64,000 nucleotides of DNA, from positions 147,391 to 211,390 of the forward strand of contig JADWOT020000007.1 in the NCBI GenBank assembly GCA_036345935.2. Reading direction: 5' to 3'. Position numbers and translations under genes: made by a program. Position 1 is the stretch's first letter; each line of letters opens with the position of its first letter. This document shows, one piece after another, positions 48,430 through 61,310 of the stretch. The notes beneath the pieces were generated by a model that did no database searches, was not told the DNA's origin, and was given only the letters and a program-made list of their open reading frames with translations. Origin of the DNA: Taenia hydatigena. Lineage: Eukaryota; Platyhelminthes; Cestoda; Cyclophyllidea; Taeniidae.

Positions 48430-51400
48430 CGCCTCTAAAATAAATTTGTGTCTTTTTAGTACTGAAGGAAATTGCATTTTGCATGGTTATATTTTGCATC
48501 GATATGGGATGCTGCCCTCGCACTGCCAAATTCTGCATCTTCTACATCCGACCCTGTGTAGCATCCACTCCTTTCTTTTCAACGAACGTTAAACCTCTGT
48601 CTCCTTCCTACCCGTTAACAGGTAGAAAGGAAACCAGATTGTCAGAGCAGGGAACCAGAGGGTAGAGGTTTCCATGAGTAGTTAAAAATTGGCACAGTGG
48701 AGAAGTAGGTGAATTCAGCTTACAACCATCTAAATTCCTAATAAGACTGACTAACATTGACAAGCGTAAGGAGTTTGATATTCAGAAAAGTCTTCCTGTC
48801 GATCGCATGGCAGAAAGAGGTACGAGAATCAGGGAGACTCAAAGAGAAGAACCAATCAGTGCGTCGTCTTCTAATTCTTCCAAAAGCCAATCGCAGGTCC
48901 ACTCACATCCAATTCTCGATTATGTCCTCATCACAACGGGAACGCTAATGCTTAGTGGTGGTACATGACATCTTATAGCATTTGGCAATCATTTAGAATT
49001 TTACGACCCATTGGCATTCACCATACGGTAGATAAAAGCTGGGCAAACTAAACATTAGCAATTTGCTCCTGCAAAACTTGAACGACCAAAGCAAACAAAG
49101 GAAATCTGCTAATTAGACCTTTTGGTAAAGCTTAACACATGCTACTCAATAATCTGTGTGGTCTGCTGTTGGATGCATAGTGCGCAAGAAATCCAGCAAG
49201 CGCCAAACCTATTCCCTTGAACCAACGGACCATTCCATTGTGAATATGTCCAGGCAATAAATGGGCAAAGGCTTGATATTCTGTGAAGAAGATGGGCCAA
49301 GCCTAAGGTTAAGCGAGAAGCGGTGTTTGATTTGCTGATTGAGAAAAGTGACTACTGATGGGTTCTCCTCAGTAGCAATGAGTTCTTCCCCTAATCGATT
49401 TGAGACTCCATTGAGAAGTTGAGCACTGCCACGCCACACAGTGTCAATATAGCACATTGGTGGCTCCAAAGGCCTCTAGGAGGGATAACTACTCCCCGTG
49501 GTCAATTTGACAGTGCAGTTGATTGGGTTACTGTGGTTGCAAAGGAGGGCATCTTTATCTGCTCATTTCTTACAGGCAATCCATCCTCGAGTTTACAGCA
49601 ATAGCCAAGAGAGGTATGAGGTTCACACACACTCACAGCATCGTATTTTCATCCTTCAAAATGCCAATCGCCATTTCATTATCATGTCCCCATCAGAACG
49701 GGAAGGCCCTAAATTGGTGGTGGTGTGGAGCATCTTAGAGCATTTGGAAAGCATTTTAAATTCGCTAGAACTAGTCGTAATCTACTTGGATTAGAAACAC
49801 CATGCACTCGGAACTCCTTCCATTCGACTAATTGGCATTGGTCTTGCGATAAATAAAGTGTTTGACCAAATAAAGATGAGTATTTAGTTCCTACGCAACT
49901 TAAACGATGAAAGCAAACAAAAGAAAGTTGCTAAACAGACGTTTTAGCAAAGTTTAATTTAAGTGCAAGCATCAACCAGAGCAGTCTACTCCTTTGCGCC
50001 TTTCGAGGGAAGGTAAAGTGGCTCAACCAGACAGAGAGCATTAGGACTGCAAAGTTGTTTGAAATTATATGAATAAAGGCAAAACTCGCTTTCCAATGAA
50101 AAATGAGTCCAGAAGTTATTCAGTTGCATCAAATGCATTCATCACTGTAAGCCACTCACCGAGGTCAAATTCATCAGTCTAGGGTTCGAATTTCTGTATT
50201 CTACTCAAGCTTTCAGTGTAGGAGAATTTCGTTCATTCAGTACTTTTAGTACTTTTGCTCACAGTATCTTTTTATGGAAAGTGGTGTTCAAATGACACCA
50301 GTTGGCATGGTGGAATGACGAAAATTACTTCCACTTCACCGGACCAATTGGTTAGAGGATTGAGATGTGCTGAAGATTATAAAACGTGACTCAATTACTG
50401 CTGCAGCACGAAATAAAATCTACCTTGGGACTCCAAGGCCACGAGAGCTTAACAGTGGCCACTTTTCTTATCCAACAAAACGAACACAGCACCAGACTTA
50501 ACTTAAGGTTTGGCCTCACTTTTCACAAAACAAAATCTTTGCCTAGTTATTGCTTGGAAATACTCACAATGGAATGTGGACAGTTCGGTGCGCCGATTTA
50601 AGAGAACAAGTTGGGTGTGCGCTGCAATTTATTCATCATGTATCCGACTGTACACTATTCAAGTTGTTACTTGTGCGTGAGTTAGGCTCCATTTAAACGT
50701 CAGTCCTAGGAATCGCTTTTGCTCACCTTAGTTGTTCAGGTTTGTAGGAGGTAAAGACTAATGCTAGTTTAGTTTAGAATGTTTCTATAAGACTGTAAAT
50801 ACCAGTGAGGAGAATGTAGTAGATTCTGAGGGAGAAATAATAACAATCTAAGGCAATTATGATTTATTACCGAAGGTTCTAAAGACTTGCAAAATGCTGC
50901 GAGATGCAGAGTACCACCACTGGGTGGTGGCACTTCCGTGCCTATGGGATCGCTATAGATGAATGGCCGCACGGGTGAAGCCGCAAATGGCTTTCAGAAG
51001 CAGAGAGAGAGTCCATTCAGGTTGGCGGTTTTCCACATTGAGTCGCCATCTTGGATAAGAGATCGACAGGAGGACCCCTGTGAGTGCCAGAATCTTAAAC
51101 AGTCGGAGTTCGGAGAAGGTAGTAGATGCCACAGTGCACATGCCAATTCAGTTAATTTGTCCCCAACATTGCTGTACACACTTTAACTGTTTTCCAACAA
51201 ATCCACACTTCATTCCTCTGCTCCGACGACCAGATTTCCTTTTTTACCTGATAACAGGATGAGAGGGGACAATGATTAGATGTCCATTGAAAAGAAAGAA
51301 GAGGATGCGGCGCAGGATCGGGCGTAGTGAACTAGCCTACTTGCCCCACCCAACAGTTGCATAAGTTTGCATCTGGAGGGCAGGACAGCATGCTAGTGTT

Positions 51401-51900
51401 AAATGTGGCCTCCTTTTTCACTGTTAGGTGCAAGTTCGTCCATAAAGAAGTAAACTGGAAAGCTCTTACACCCAATGATGCCTCGTTGAAAGAGAAATCA
51501 ATTGCGCATATCAGTGTGCGAAGTCATAAGGCCAATCTGATTTTGATTCCTCTTCCTACTCCTCCCTCTCCTCTTCCTCTGCAGGGTTTGAGGGCTTCCG
51601 GCGCGTTGTGTTAATGTCGTTAGCAGGCCTAGTAGCACTCGAATTACAAAAGTGGTTTGAGAGCTAGAGCGACTAAGATATCCTTTAATTGATACATTCC
51701 AGCAGTGCTCACCATTTGTCTGGTTCCCATACCATCTTCGTTAAGAGTAAATGGCATATGCACCCAGAAAATGGCGACAAACTGGCGCAGGGCATGATCT
51801 TTTCAATGCTTAATCAAAAAAGGCGTAAACTTGTGAGGCAAATCTTGTCCACAACAGAAAAATAAACTCGATCGTACAAAAACTCTTTCACTCATTTCAC
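48430..51900. repeat. Cluster of partial R2 copies
   Basis: At least three R2-derived pieces lie here: about 48480-49150 (+), about 49200-49430 (-, matching 50430-50600 in reverse) and 49490-51900 (+). One shared marker is the CTTAAACGATGAAAGCAAAC block at 49908, also seen near 49080. No antigen exon or recognisable coding frame was found in the 3.5 kb. Confidence 0.5.
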
Positions 51901-52059
51901 GTGATCCGTGAGGCTGTAGATTGGCCTCAATAGAAGCGTCATAGAAGGCATCCTAGCACGTAAATACCATTTTGACAACATGGTACCTCTTTAAATAAAG
52001 GGCTTTGAAGGCCATCAGAACTTCATCCTCTTTAACTTGTGCCCACAAAGTCATGCAAG

Positions 52060-52210
52060 ATGCAATCGCAATGAAGTGTACGTGTGTGTACATGCGGCAT
52101 CGCATCTTTCCACCCGTAAAAAAGGGCGCATGCGTCTCGCCTTGACCTCCTGCCTTCTTGCATGCGAGAACACCGTGTGCCTACAAGCGAGCACCCAAAA
52201 GTAGCGATGC
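52060..52210 (+). repeat. R1 distal fragment
   Basis: The CGCCTTGACCTCCTGCCTTC block and following bases match about 23740-23800, the end of the forward R1 copy there. Confidence 0.45.
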
Positions 52211-52309
52211 ACATGTTGACAATTAAGAGGTTTTTAATAAGCGCGCATGCACTGTTCATTCATTCAGAAATTTTTATCCTACTGCTGCTCTCCTTCAGTC
52301 TGAAATTGG

Positions 52310-52349
52310 GTAGATTATTTGCCTGGGTTTTGATGGCGGTCCATGCTTA
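52310..52349 (+). pseudogene. 3' tip of a terminal antigen exon (relic I)
   Basis: The last codons read as ATGGCGGTCCATGCT followed by TAA. They are followed by 3' flank that aligns with gene C from its stop codon onward (about 52350-52460 against 27861-27970). The upstream part of the exon is replaced by unrelated sequence. Confidence 0.5.
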
Positions 52350-53100
52350 AACGCTCGTGTAGATCGATGCCAACTACCCAATCATCCAATATCACGACCA
52401 ATAACTTGCGTTCTCCACCGTTCCCATCTCCCTTGCAGGTATCCATGGGAATATAGGAGTCCCTAGTCATTCTTTACTTCTTAACATTGATTTAACCTCC
52501 CATGATGGACAACCCCTGAATGACGAATACACATTGGCACATTTATTTGTGGTTTAGTGAAGTAGTCTGGCAAGGCGCTCTCTCCTTCGCAGTGGGTTGG
52601 AGTGAAATTGTTGAAGTCCCAATAGGCCACTATGCTGACAGCCTCATGATTTTTACAAAATAGACTAGCATCTCTTTAATAACCTCAATTCCCACTTATC
52701 GTGTGTAATTTTCCTTAGCTTAGTAAAGGAGGGAATGAGCAGATGGGAGCCATTTTTATTATCCTTTTTTGCCATCATTCACAATTGACGAAAGATTAAG
52801 CTATTCACGTAATGGGAAGTGTGGCCGGCCTATCTGCCTATTTCACATCGTTTATTTTGATCTCGGTATGACACGCTCTTCATAGCTGTAGAAGTACAAT
52901 TTCCACTACCCATTGCTAGTGGGAATGCTGGTAAGATGAAAACATGATTTGGAGTGATGTAAGGAGTATGGTAGGCATCATTTATGCAGTCATCATCTCT
53001 AAATCACTAGTTAAAAGTTTAAATGAATGGCTGGTTGCTTGCTCAATTTTGCTCTTTCTTTTGCGAATTTCTTTAGCCTTTCAGGGCACTCTTCAGCAGC
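52350..53100 (+). other. 3' flank of relic I with an intron-II-like block
   Basis: The flank matches that of gene C. About 52860-53080 resembles the intron-II-like block seen beyond other terminal exons. No gene was seen. Confidence 0.4.
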
Positions 53101-53489
53101 TCACTCCATATTCTTAAGTTATAACTAAAAACATCGAATGCATTGCAACGGGTAAAATATGCATGTAGCAGTAATTACGGCAGTCGATCTTTATCCTACA
53201 ACAGCATGCTTATCCTCCACTTTGGAAAGGTTTGTTTAGATTTATTCATTTATTTGCCTTCTTATAACCTTAGTTTCGTTTTCAGGTGAGCCTCATGCAA
53301 TTCTCTTCAGACAGGGCTCTAAAGGCTACTTGTTGGCGCATAGTCTTGCTAAGTGATTTGGAACGCAGCGTCCAATTCTTAGTCATTACCATTATAACGG
53401 TCATTAGCACTGAGCTCCGAAGTGGAGACTTAACCGAAGCTGACACATTGGAGAGAGCAAAGCTGAGGAGGGAGGCTGTTTGAGTACCA

Positions 53490-53970
53490 CGGCATCATGT
53501 CACGGCAAATGTCACGACGTCATTGGAAGGATCACAAGACCTTGCGGTGGTCATAACAAACCACGTGGCCTCACATGGCAGACGGTCGTGTAGATAATGA
53601 AGAGGATAGTGACCACCCCCCAGGGTAAGCAATGCTTCGACTACGAAAATGCGGTGAAGGGACATTGGGATAGACAAGATGAGTCCATCACATCCCATTG
53701 CCAGTGTTGAGTCGGTGTGTAACCGCTGCGGCCAAATTCACCAGCTAAACGGTCTGAATCATCAATCGCTCAGAACTGAAAACGTCTCTGTCAAGATGCA
53801 ACGCGTTTCGAGCCAGCAAAAATGCCACACTACTCTTTCTCTTCCCAAGGCAGCACTAGTCTCATCGTCTACATTCCCCTCAGGCTATTGTTTTACGCAT
53901 GTCTTGAACGATTCGTTCGCAATAGCGATCCAGATGGCGTCAAGCCGTTGCAGCCACCCTGGCATCCAAC
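53490..53970 (+). repeat. R2 end followed by partial R1
   Basis: The ACGAAAATGCGGTGAAGGGA block near 53642 matches 34460 and 63307. R1 follows from about 53770 and is truncated near 53970. Confidence 0.5.
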
Positions 53971-54716
53971 ATAAGGAGGCAGTAATGAAGTTCAACATTA
54001 TCTCCTTTTTTACCAGCAATGTGTAACACAAGCTAGATATTTGTCTGCATGCTCCGTCTTTCCTTTCTCCAAATCCCACACAGTAGCCGTTTCAATGTCG
54101 TAGTTTTCACAGAGTTTTCGCATCCCATTGTCCTCTGGTTTAAACACTATTTAATCTACCAATGCTGCACATCAGCACATCGTAGATTTGTAAGTGACTG
54201 TGACATTTATAACAGTGAGCCCACAAGGAATCACTTTCTTATGATTTGTGCAACAACTGTCGATCGTAGTTCTGATTAAGCATAATTTACGATAATTTCT
54301 TGACTACCATAATGCATTTAACAAGCCTGACCCATTGTCAGTGAGTTCCGCATTTTGAATGACCTGAATTAGCTGTGAGCAATCAACTCCCTGTTCGACC
54401 AGCAAAGACTCCACTGCTAACAATGATATTTGTGCTACTCAGCGAAAATTACAAAAATAGCGACGAAACAAAATATCATAATAAATGTCGCCGCCTTTCC
54501 TTTGGGCAGAACACTGAGTGTCGGTAAGCTAGTACATGTGATTATGCTATAAAAGGCCACATTTATCAGAGGAGACATCGGCTGCCTTTGGAACATAAGA
54601 GCATTGTTTAGTTTACCACTCGGTGACTATTTCTAGTGTGCATTTCCAGACACTTTACGTTTAAGAAAGGCGCCTACTTTGCATGATATCATTACTAGAA
54701 TGTTTTGTCTACACAG

Positions 54717-54814
54717 GCCATGAGGAAGGAGGTGTCGCAACAACTAGCGGACGTGGTACAACTTCCGCAATCGCTGGCGTCCTCTCCACTTGCGTGGTGG
54801 CAGTACTTGCTTGA
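54717..54814 (+). pseudogene. Orphan terminal antigen exon (relic H) with an intact frame
   Basis: This 98-nt exon has a good AG acceptor (ACACAG) and reads HEEGGVATTSGRGTTSAIAG plus a hydrophobic tail, ending in TGA. Only about 14 nt of an FnIII exon and its GTAAGC donor survive upstream, at about 54518-54531. Before that the sequence matches the R3 block at about 56610-56670. The signal exon and FnIII domain are therefore absent. It is a gene remnant truncated by rearrangement, but its exon and splice acceptor look functional. Confidence 0.65.
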
Positions 54815-55470
54815 ACGCTTGCGTTGGTCAGTGCCAATTTCTCAATCCTTCGTTTTCATTCAATAGCACGACTCATAGCTTTCATTTGTGAAAAACCTCT
54901 TTCTGTTTTGCAAGCATCCATGGTGTAGAAATATCCCTTCCTCATTCATTCCTACTTAAATAACGTCAATTATACATTGCATGATGGATAACCCCCGAAT
55001 GGCGAGTAAACGAATATGTCGCATTTATTTGTGGTCGAACGGAACGGACTGGGAGTGCGTTCTATCCTTTGGAGTTAAGTGGGTAGATGTGTTTCGCTCC
55101 CGTTTGCAACAGACAAGTAACAGAGGAACTTTGGTAGAGAAGTAAAATGGATAGCTAGGAGTCATCTTACCAATATCTTTATTTTGCTTAATGATCCACA
55201 ACTTGCAAAGGGTGATGTAGCAATTCACATAATGGGAAGGCTGTAATCGGTGTCACCAACCCATCATCGTCGGTAATCTCCAGCCCTCCACAATTGCAGT
55301 TTTCATTAAATTATTGACGTCAGAAACGTCGCTATAAATGCGATAAATATACGGAGCAATATGAGGAATCAGAAACCTGCGCCATTGAAGTGATGGTTGA
55401 GTGCTCAATGCTGCTCCTATTTTGTTCGATTTCGTCAGCCATTTGCAACTGGAATTTGAGGCAATATCGA
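54815..55470 (+). other. 3' flank of relic H
   Basis: It aligns with 3' flanks of other copies, including the CATCCATGGTGTAGAAATA region near 54916. It ends with a weak intron-II-like block near 55260-55460. Confidence 0.4.
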
Positions 55471-55539
55471 ACTACCCATGCGTAGCCTATTCCATACATT
55501 AAACTTATAAAATCACATTTCCCGTCGTATACATTACAG

Positions 55540-55920
55540 CAGACAAAATATGCAAATGGCAGACAACTAGTGGAATGCAGCCTCAGCGTCAGATCAAATA
55601 ATACCGAAAGAGATTGAATGGTGATAAAGGAGATAGTGATGTTTCCAAAGTTGAGCACACAAGGATTTGATGTAAATAAGTGTTGTGAATGGTGGGGAGT
55701 TTTATCACACTTTGACGATAGAGAAGAGGTGCAGTGTGGGTGTTATTGATCACACCAAATGCAAAGGTTTCGTTCTAATGAATAGTAGAGTGGCGGCACG
55801 TGCTTGACCTCGCCTGAAAATTCCGTTGCAGACCATGCCACGTGTTGCATATTGACAGTGGTGTTTTCGAGAAGACGAAATTATCAACGGTGTTGCTAAA
55901 AGGTGGCAAAACGCTTTTCA
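55540..55920 (-). repeat. R1 repeat copy, reverse
   Basis: It contains TGTTATTGATCACACCAAAT and the CGTGCTTGACCTCGCCTG block. Confidence 0.55.
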
Positions 55921-56499
55921 TTTGACTATCCATACCTTCCAAGGCGAAGAAACCAAATGCGGAGAGCGGAATTGCGTAGTTAGCAGCCGAATGAAGTGAT
56001 GATGCCATGCTTGATAACTTTTATGCTGACGGCTACAAAGACGAATTTGTATGTTGTCAGTACAGGAGGAGGTCATTGCTCCATTGACGTGGATGCTGCC
56101 TCCAGTTGCAAAACTTTACAACTGCTGGGTGATATGAATGGACTAGCTCGTCACACCCAATCCTGCGTAGCATCTACTTCTCCCCTCCTCAACCAACTCA
56201 AAATCTTTCTCCGTCCAACAAACAAATCTTACATATCAATGCTTTAACTAACTTGGAAAGGAGAAGCTCATGAACTCGTAAATCAGGAACAAGAGCATTG
56301 ATTCCAACGAGTAATACAAACCAGAGTAGTTGTGCATGGCCTTTTAAATTTGCATCGGACTACTTGGAGGAATGCACTCTCAGTAATGAATTCTTTCTTG
56401 CACTCTTATAATAACACTATATTCATACAAGTTTGTTTCACATTCAACTTCGTCGTCCCTTTAAATAAGCATGGTCTAAAGTGCCAATTGATCACTGAG

Positions 56500-58420
56500 G
56501 TCGCAATACGTCACGGCAGCATGGAAGATCGTGAATCACCAGCAGGCGAAACAGCTGGCTGGATACCAATCTACACTCTGGTTCGCACCACTCACCATTA
56601 ATCAATTCACAAAAATAGCGACGTGTCGAAATATCATAATAAATGTCACCGCCTTTCCTTTGAGCAGAACGATTCCACCTCATTCGGTCATCGCCCACCA
56701 ACCTCCATCCACCCCCAACGCAGCACATCGCATGTAGAAATCATGCTTGTACGGCAACGAAGTAAGCTCCATTTCTCTTGCATCGCTATCACGCGATTAG
56801 AAACTTTGTGGATGGCTGGGCAGCATGTGAGAGGGGCGCCTAGCCTCGTCAAATTACCATTCGGCTTAGTTCCTCACCACCATTAAATAGCACAAGAGCA
56901 TCAATTTCCTTCTCCATCCTAAACACAGTCCTGAGGGAACAAGCCGAAAATTTGGTTGTGGAGGGACTAAGCAATTCTCTCCCTTGATTCCCTCATCTAT
57001 TCAATCATCTATCCAATAAACACTCATTCGTGTGATAGAGGGGTAAGGAAAATAGCGCTTACTGATTTTCTGCACTCTTTTTAAGTTTTGCATCTCTAAA
57101 CCAACAAGTGCTCTCGCAGAAGTGCTTTTAAGGGAAGGCTGTAAGTTACACAGGCCATATTTCTGAGAACTTTTGCTTGACCACCTCAATTTCCTAGTCG
57201 AAGGATAGCATTACTTAAACTAGCATAATGCATGTTTGTTTAGTCATCCAGCGCTCAAAAGCAAGTCAGAGATTAATTCCTAATCAAACGTGTGCTATCT
57301 GACACATGCAATGATTATCCTCCCACTAAAAGTGGACAGCCATATCGAAATGCGACTAGCTGTAAACACTTGGCTGCCTACCTCCTTCTGTCGGCCAAAA
57401 GCAAGCGCTACAAAGAGGATTGCGTTAACTTGGTGCTCACTTCCAACCGTCCAGAGTCGTATTTGTGCAAAGTCACCAGATTCTGACAAAGTCACCTTTA
57501 TGATGATGGGGAGCACTACCTGCATCAAAGACGCAAACGTTGAATGAGAGTAGCGAAGTCGCATGTAGAAATAATGTTTTAGCAAAACGAAGTAGAAATG
57601 TGCTCCAGTTTAAAACATGGCTGCAGCGTGATAACGTTTTCTTTAACGAAGCAGTTAAGCCATTGAACATTTTAGCTGTCGAGAGTTGCATTTCGCACTG
57701 CGTTAGTGGCCTTCTACGTGTTGTACGTTTTAATATGCAGAATGTTATGCTACATCACTTTGACACTTTTTCATCTGGGTTATGGAGCTGTTATTTTATC
57801 ATCGTGGCAATGCAAAGCGTGTAAGTAAGCACTGTTCCCCTTACTTCTCCATCTCACGAATGGAACCTTTGTGGATGGATGGGTGTACAGATGATTGGGT
57901 AGATGAGGGCAGAATAAGAGAGAGACTCCTGGTCCCGTCAAACCACACTTTTGGGTTACTTCCTCACCACTATCAAGCAACACACGAGATGCTCTAATTT
58001 AGAGATATCAACTTCCATTATCACCCTAGGCACATTCCACAAAGAGGCTGAATCTGCGGATACGCTTGACTAGTCGAGATGCACCAACCACTATTGTAAT
58101 TAGTGGTCCACGAGGAGAGGGCGAATTAATGACGAGCCAACCACGCTTAATGAAATGATGTGTTATGTTGACGATGAGAATGCTGGGAGGGTGTGGGAAG
58201 TAGACCAGAGGAGGCGGTGATGATGGCGTTTAGAGGAAAGACGGTGACATGCGTGATGGCTTGATTCGTAATGGCCACATATACTCGTTGAAAACAATGC
58301 TGTTGCTTCTGATGTAAGATTTTAAGCACTTCCATTTTTGTTTCATTTTAAGCGCTTATATGAGAGACTCGTGCTTTGCAAGGAAAGCAAATAGTTTACA
58401 TCAGCAATTAATGCAAACTC
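56500..58420. repeat. R3 repeat region
   Basis: It is internally repetitive. The block at about 56740-56890 recurs at about 57820-57990; both carry CCTCACCAC and an AACCTTTGTGGATGGATGG-like stretch. The block at about 56600-56670 recurs at 54440-54510. The block at 58106-58290 recurs at 61155-61300. No conserved frame was found. Confidence 0.5.
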
Positions 58421-58549
58421 GATGGCGGAGTTCTCGCAAGAATTGAGAATACATCGACACCTACTATCTCATCTACAGTAATTCTACCAGTTGCACTGCC
58501 GGATGGACTAAGCAAGGGTCGTTTACCCATCTCAGACGCCTTGGAAACT

Positions 58550-59720
58550 CCTAATCTGCTAGGTTGAGACTGTGCGTGCGGCAGTGTCCGAATTCACAAT
58601 GGCGTCCAAATCTAACAGGAGTAGAAATTATGGCCATTGGTAGGAGCTTCATACTCGTCACTTTTCTTATTCAGCGAATCCAAAACAGCATCTCACTTAA
58701 TTTTACTTTTGGCCCCCCTTTTTTCAAAAGCTAGCGATCCTTTGCCCTTCTTTACTTGGGTAAGCTTACATCGAAATGCAGTCGGGGGTCCGTTTGCTTG
58801 ACAGAACACGTTAGATGCGTGCTGGATTATTGATAAATTGTCTATCTGACAATAGACAGTCTAAGATTTGCTTGAGGAAGGCTTGAAGTCCGCTTGAACA
58901 TTCATTTAGAATTTCACTTGTTTATTAAATTGCTCAAGCTTTGTAGGATCTAAATGCTATTACTTGCTTGGTCCAGCATTTTCTACCATGTGATAAATGT
59001 CAATGGGTAAAAAGAATAAACTGAGAAAGGAAAGCGTTCCCAGTCCAAGATGGTTGCGACTTACTCTCGCAAAGTTTAGGGACTTGGCAAATGTTCAAAG
59101 ATGAATTCTTGTTTCGATGAGGACACGACAGAGAAATGGCCACTTGTAAACAGAATGGAAATACAATGCAGTGATTATTTCTCCCATTTAAGTCTCTGTA
59201 GATGCCACGCCTCTCTTGGCCATGCAATTAGCAGAATAGCCCTGCCAAATATCAAATCGCTGACGCTTCTTAACGTTAAAAATTCTCATTGTGAACTGAG
59301 AGGAGTCTAGGGACGACACTGCATACATGGCTATTTACCGATTTTACCTTCTTTTTACTGCACCTATTTCACACCAGACACAGGACACATTTCACTCAAA
59401 TTCCCTGTCTCGACAAAACAGATAGGGCAGATAGAGATATGAGGCATTTTGAAAAGATGGAAGAAGGTGCTGCGTAGGATTGGCTGTAACAGCTGTAGAT
59501 GTTCGCAGTAAGAGGGACAGCACGTGATGTCAATCTAAAATTTAGCCTCCTTTTTGTCAATAAAATTTGCAAATCCGTTCTCAAAGCAGTCGACTTAAGT
59601 TACTAGGCTTGGTGCTAGTACGATTTAAGAAAAGTCACTTGCGCATTTCTGCCTTCCACTTTTGGTTCCTTCCTCTTGCAAGGAGTAAAGGATTAACATT
59701 TTAAAGCACATTTTTAAGCA
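58550..59720 (+). repeat. R2 repeat copy, forward
   Basis: It aligns directly with about 61870-63060, starting at ACTCCTAATCTGCTAGG. The preceding R3 pieces also align, so R3-R2 is tandemly repeated in the last 8 kb. Confidence 0.55.
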
Positions 59721-59749
59721 GTGGCAAGACCAAGAAATAATGAGGCGAT

Positions 59750-60000
59750 TTTATTTGTTAAAGCAATTTGATGGTGGTGCTCTCAAAGTTAAGCACGAAA
59801 GTGTTTGAGACATGTTTGTTGTGAAGAGTGGGGAAGTTTCAAATCATCCGCAGCCAGAGAAGATATTGGCCATGGGCGGCATTGATCACATCAGAGGCTC
59901 TGGAGGTGTTTCAATGAATGTCAGCTTAGCAACACATGCTCTTCACCTCATCTGCATTGCCATGATAGACGGGTTGGCCCAAGTGCAGTGTAGTCCACCA
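59750..60000 (-). repeat. R1 repeat copy, reverse
   Basis: It matches 890-1080 and, like it, is followed by the antigen-gene 5' flank. Confidence 0.5.
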
Positions 60001-60525
60001 GGCTTGTGCCGCTTAGAGAAGAGGAATAGACGTGCGACAGCTTCCATTACATTCTCAAGTGTAGCATCTCCACAGTAATGTCTTCAATGCCACAACTTTC
60101 TTTAGTGCCATTCAACACTGCTTCCACTTCTGTTGGCCATGTGCAAGGAGGAGAGAAGAATATCACATTAGACAGGTGGGAGCTTCGTCTCGATAAAATG
60201 TCTCGTTTTCCTCCACAGCTCACACCATTGAGCGTAGTAAAGGTCTCAGAGAACGAACTAGCGAAGCCACAATAGCAGTGGCATTCTTTACTTGGTAGTG
60301 TTAAGTTTCCAAACGATGCAAGTTTACTTTTGAATATTGTCGCATTATAACTCTGCGCCCCACCCAAAGCAACATTTGCCTAACCAAGTTGAAGGACAAT
60401 GCGTGGAATGAGTGTTCAATGCATATTTTCTCAAAATCGGTCGGTGGTTGCTACGATGATAAGAAACGTGAGAGTTGAACGTGGGAGGACTCACATACCA
60501 ACACATTGTGCTTCACTAGAAATTT
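60000..60525 (+). promoter_or_regulatory. Orphan antigen-gene 5' flank without a gene
   Basis: It aligns with 1090-1640 upstream of gene A, including GTGCAAGGAGGAGA and the GGAGGACTCAC block near 60483. Similarity stops near 60525, before the TATA-like box and exon 1. Then unrelated sequence and an inverted copy of 4440-4720 follow. The gene it once served is gone. Confidence 0.5.
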
Positions 60526-60589
60526 ACTACAGTTTTATTCCTTTTTTCTATTTAATGGCAAGGTTTATTGCCGCTGTTTGTGTTTATGC

Positions 60590-60860
60590 TCCTGTTCGCG
60601 CATGACTCACAAGACGCCTCAATCATCATTGCATTGATGAGGTGAGGCACGTGTCTCGTTTTACGGAGTGCCAGCGTATCTACACCGACTTGAACTCGTC
60701 ACCATTATCACGGTAGATCGATTATGCAAAGCATGCGCAAAATGCCGCCGAAGTGCAATTTGGCCCTCCAGGCTCTCAGCTTCAAAAATAGGAAATCGCT
60801 ACGGCGGGATTCGCAGAGCTCCAATGAGTAGCATCATGGCAGTGGTGTTTCCTATCCTAC
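60590..60860 (-). repeat. Inverted copy of the 4440-4750 segment
   Basis: The CAATCATCATTGCATTGATG block and the GGAGTGCCAGCGTATCTACA block read as the reverse complement of about 4640-4720. The match continues through the R1 piece. Confidence 0.6.
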
Positions 60861-61129
60861 AATTTTTATTAGTGCCGTTAAAAGTATGGTGCTGATACAT
60901 CACCAATCGCCGACTTCAACGTAACAAGAAGGTTTGTAGGTTCCAACACAGTCAAACTTCTGTCAACTCCAAGGCAGAGACTGTTTATGAATTCGTTAGA
61001 CTTGTCTACTAGCGTTTACTTTGCACCATCTTTTAACCTGGTAGAAGGTAAAGTTTAACGGATCTTAATTCGTGCCTGCCATACACACTTCACTGCACTC
61101 TAATCACTTAAAGCCATATACCTCTTCAC

Positions 61130-61310
61130 ATACAAGATGTTTCGAGTAATGTCACTGGTGGTTCACTAGGAGAGGGAGAATTGATGACGAGCCATCCACG
61201 CTTAAGGAGAAGACGCGTTAGGTAAGATGCTAGGGAAGGAGAGAGAGTGGTCGACAGAGGCGGTGACGTACGTGATGGTTTGATTCGTTGATGTTCCGCA
61301 CGAAATGCAT
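61130..61310 (+). repeat. R3 fragment
   Basis: It is a direct copy of about 58106-58290, including TGATGACGAGCCA and the GTGATGGTTTGATTCGT block. Confidence 0.55.
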
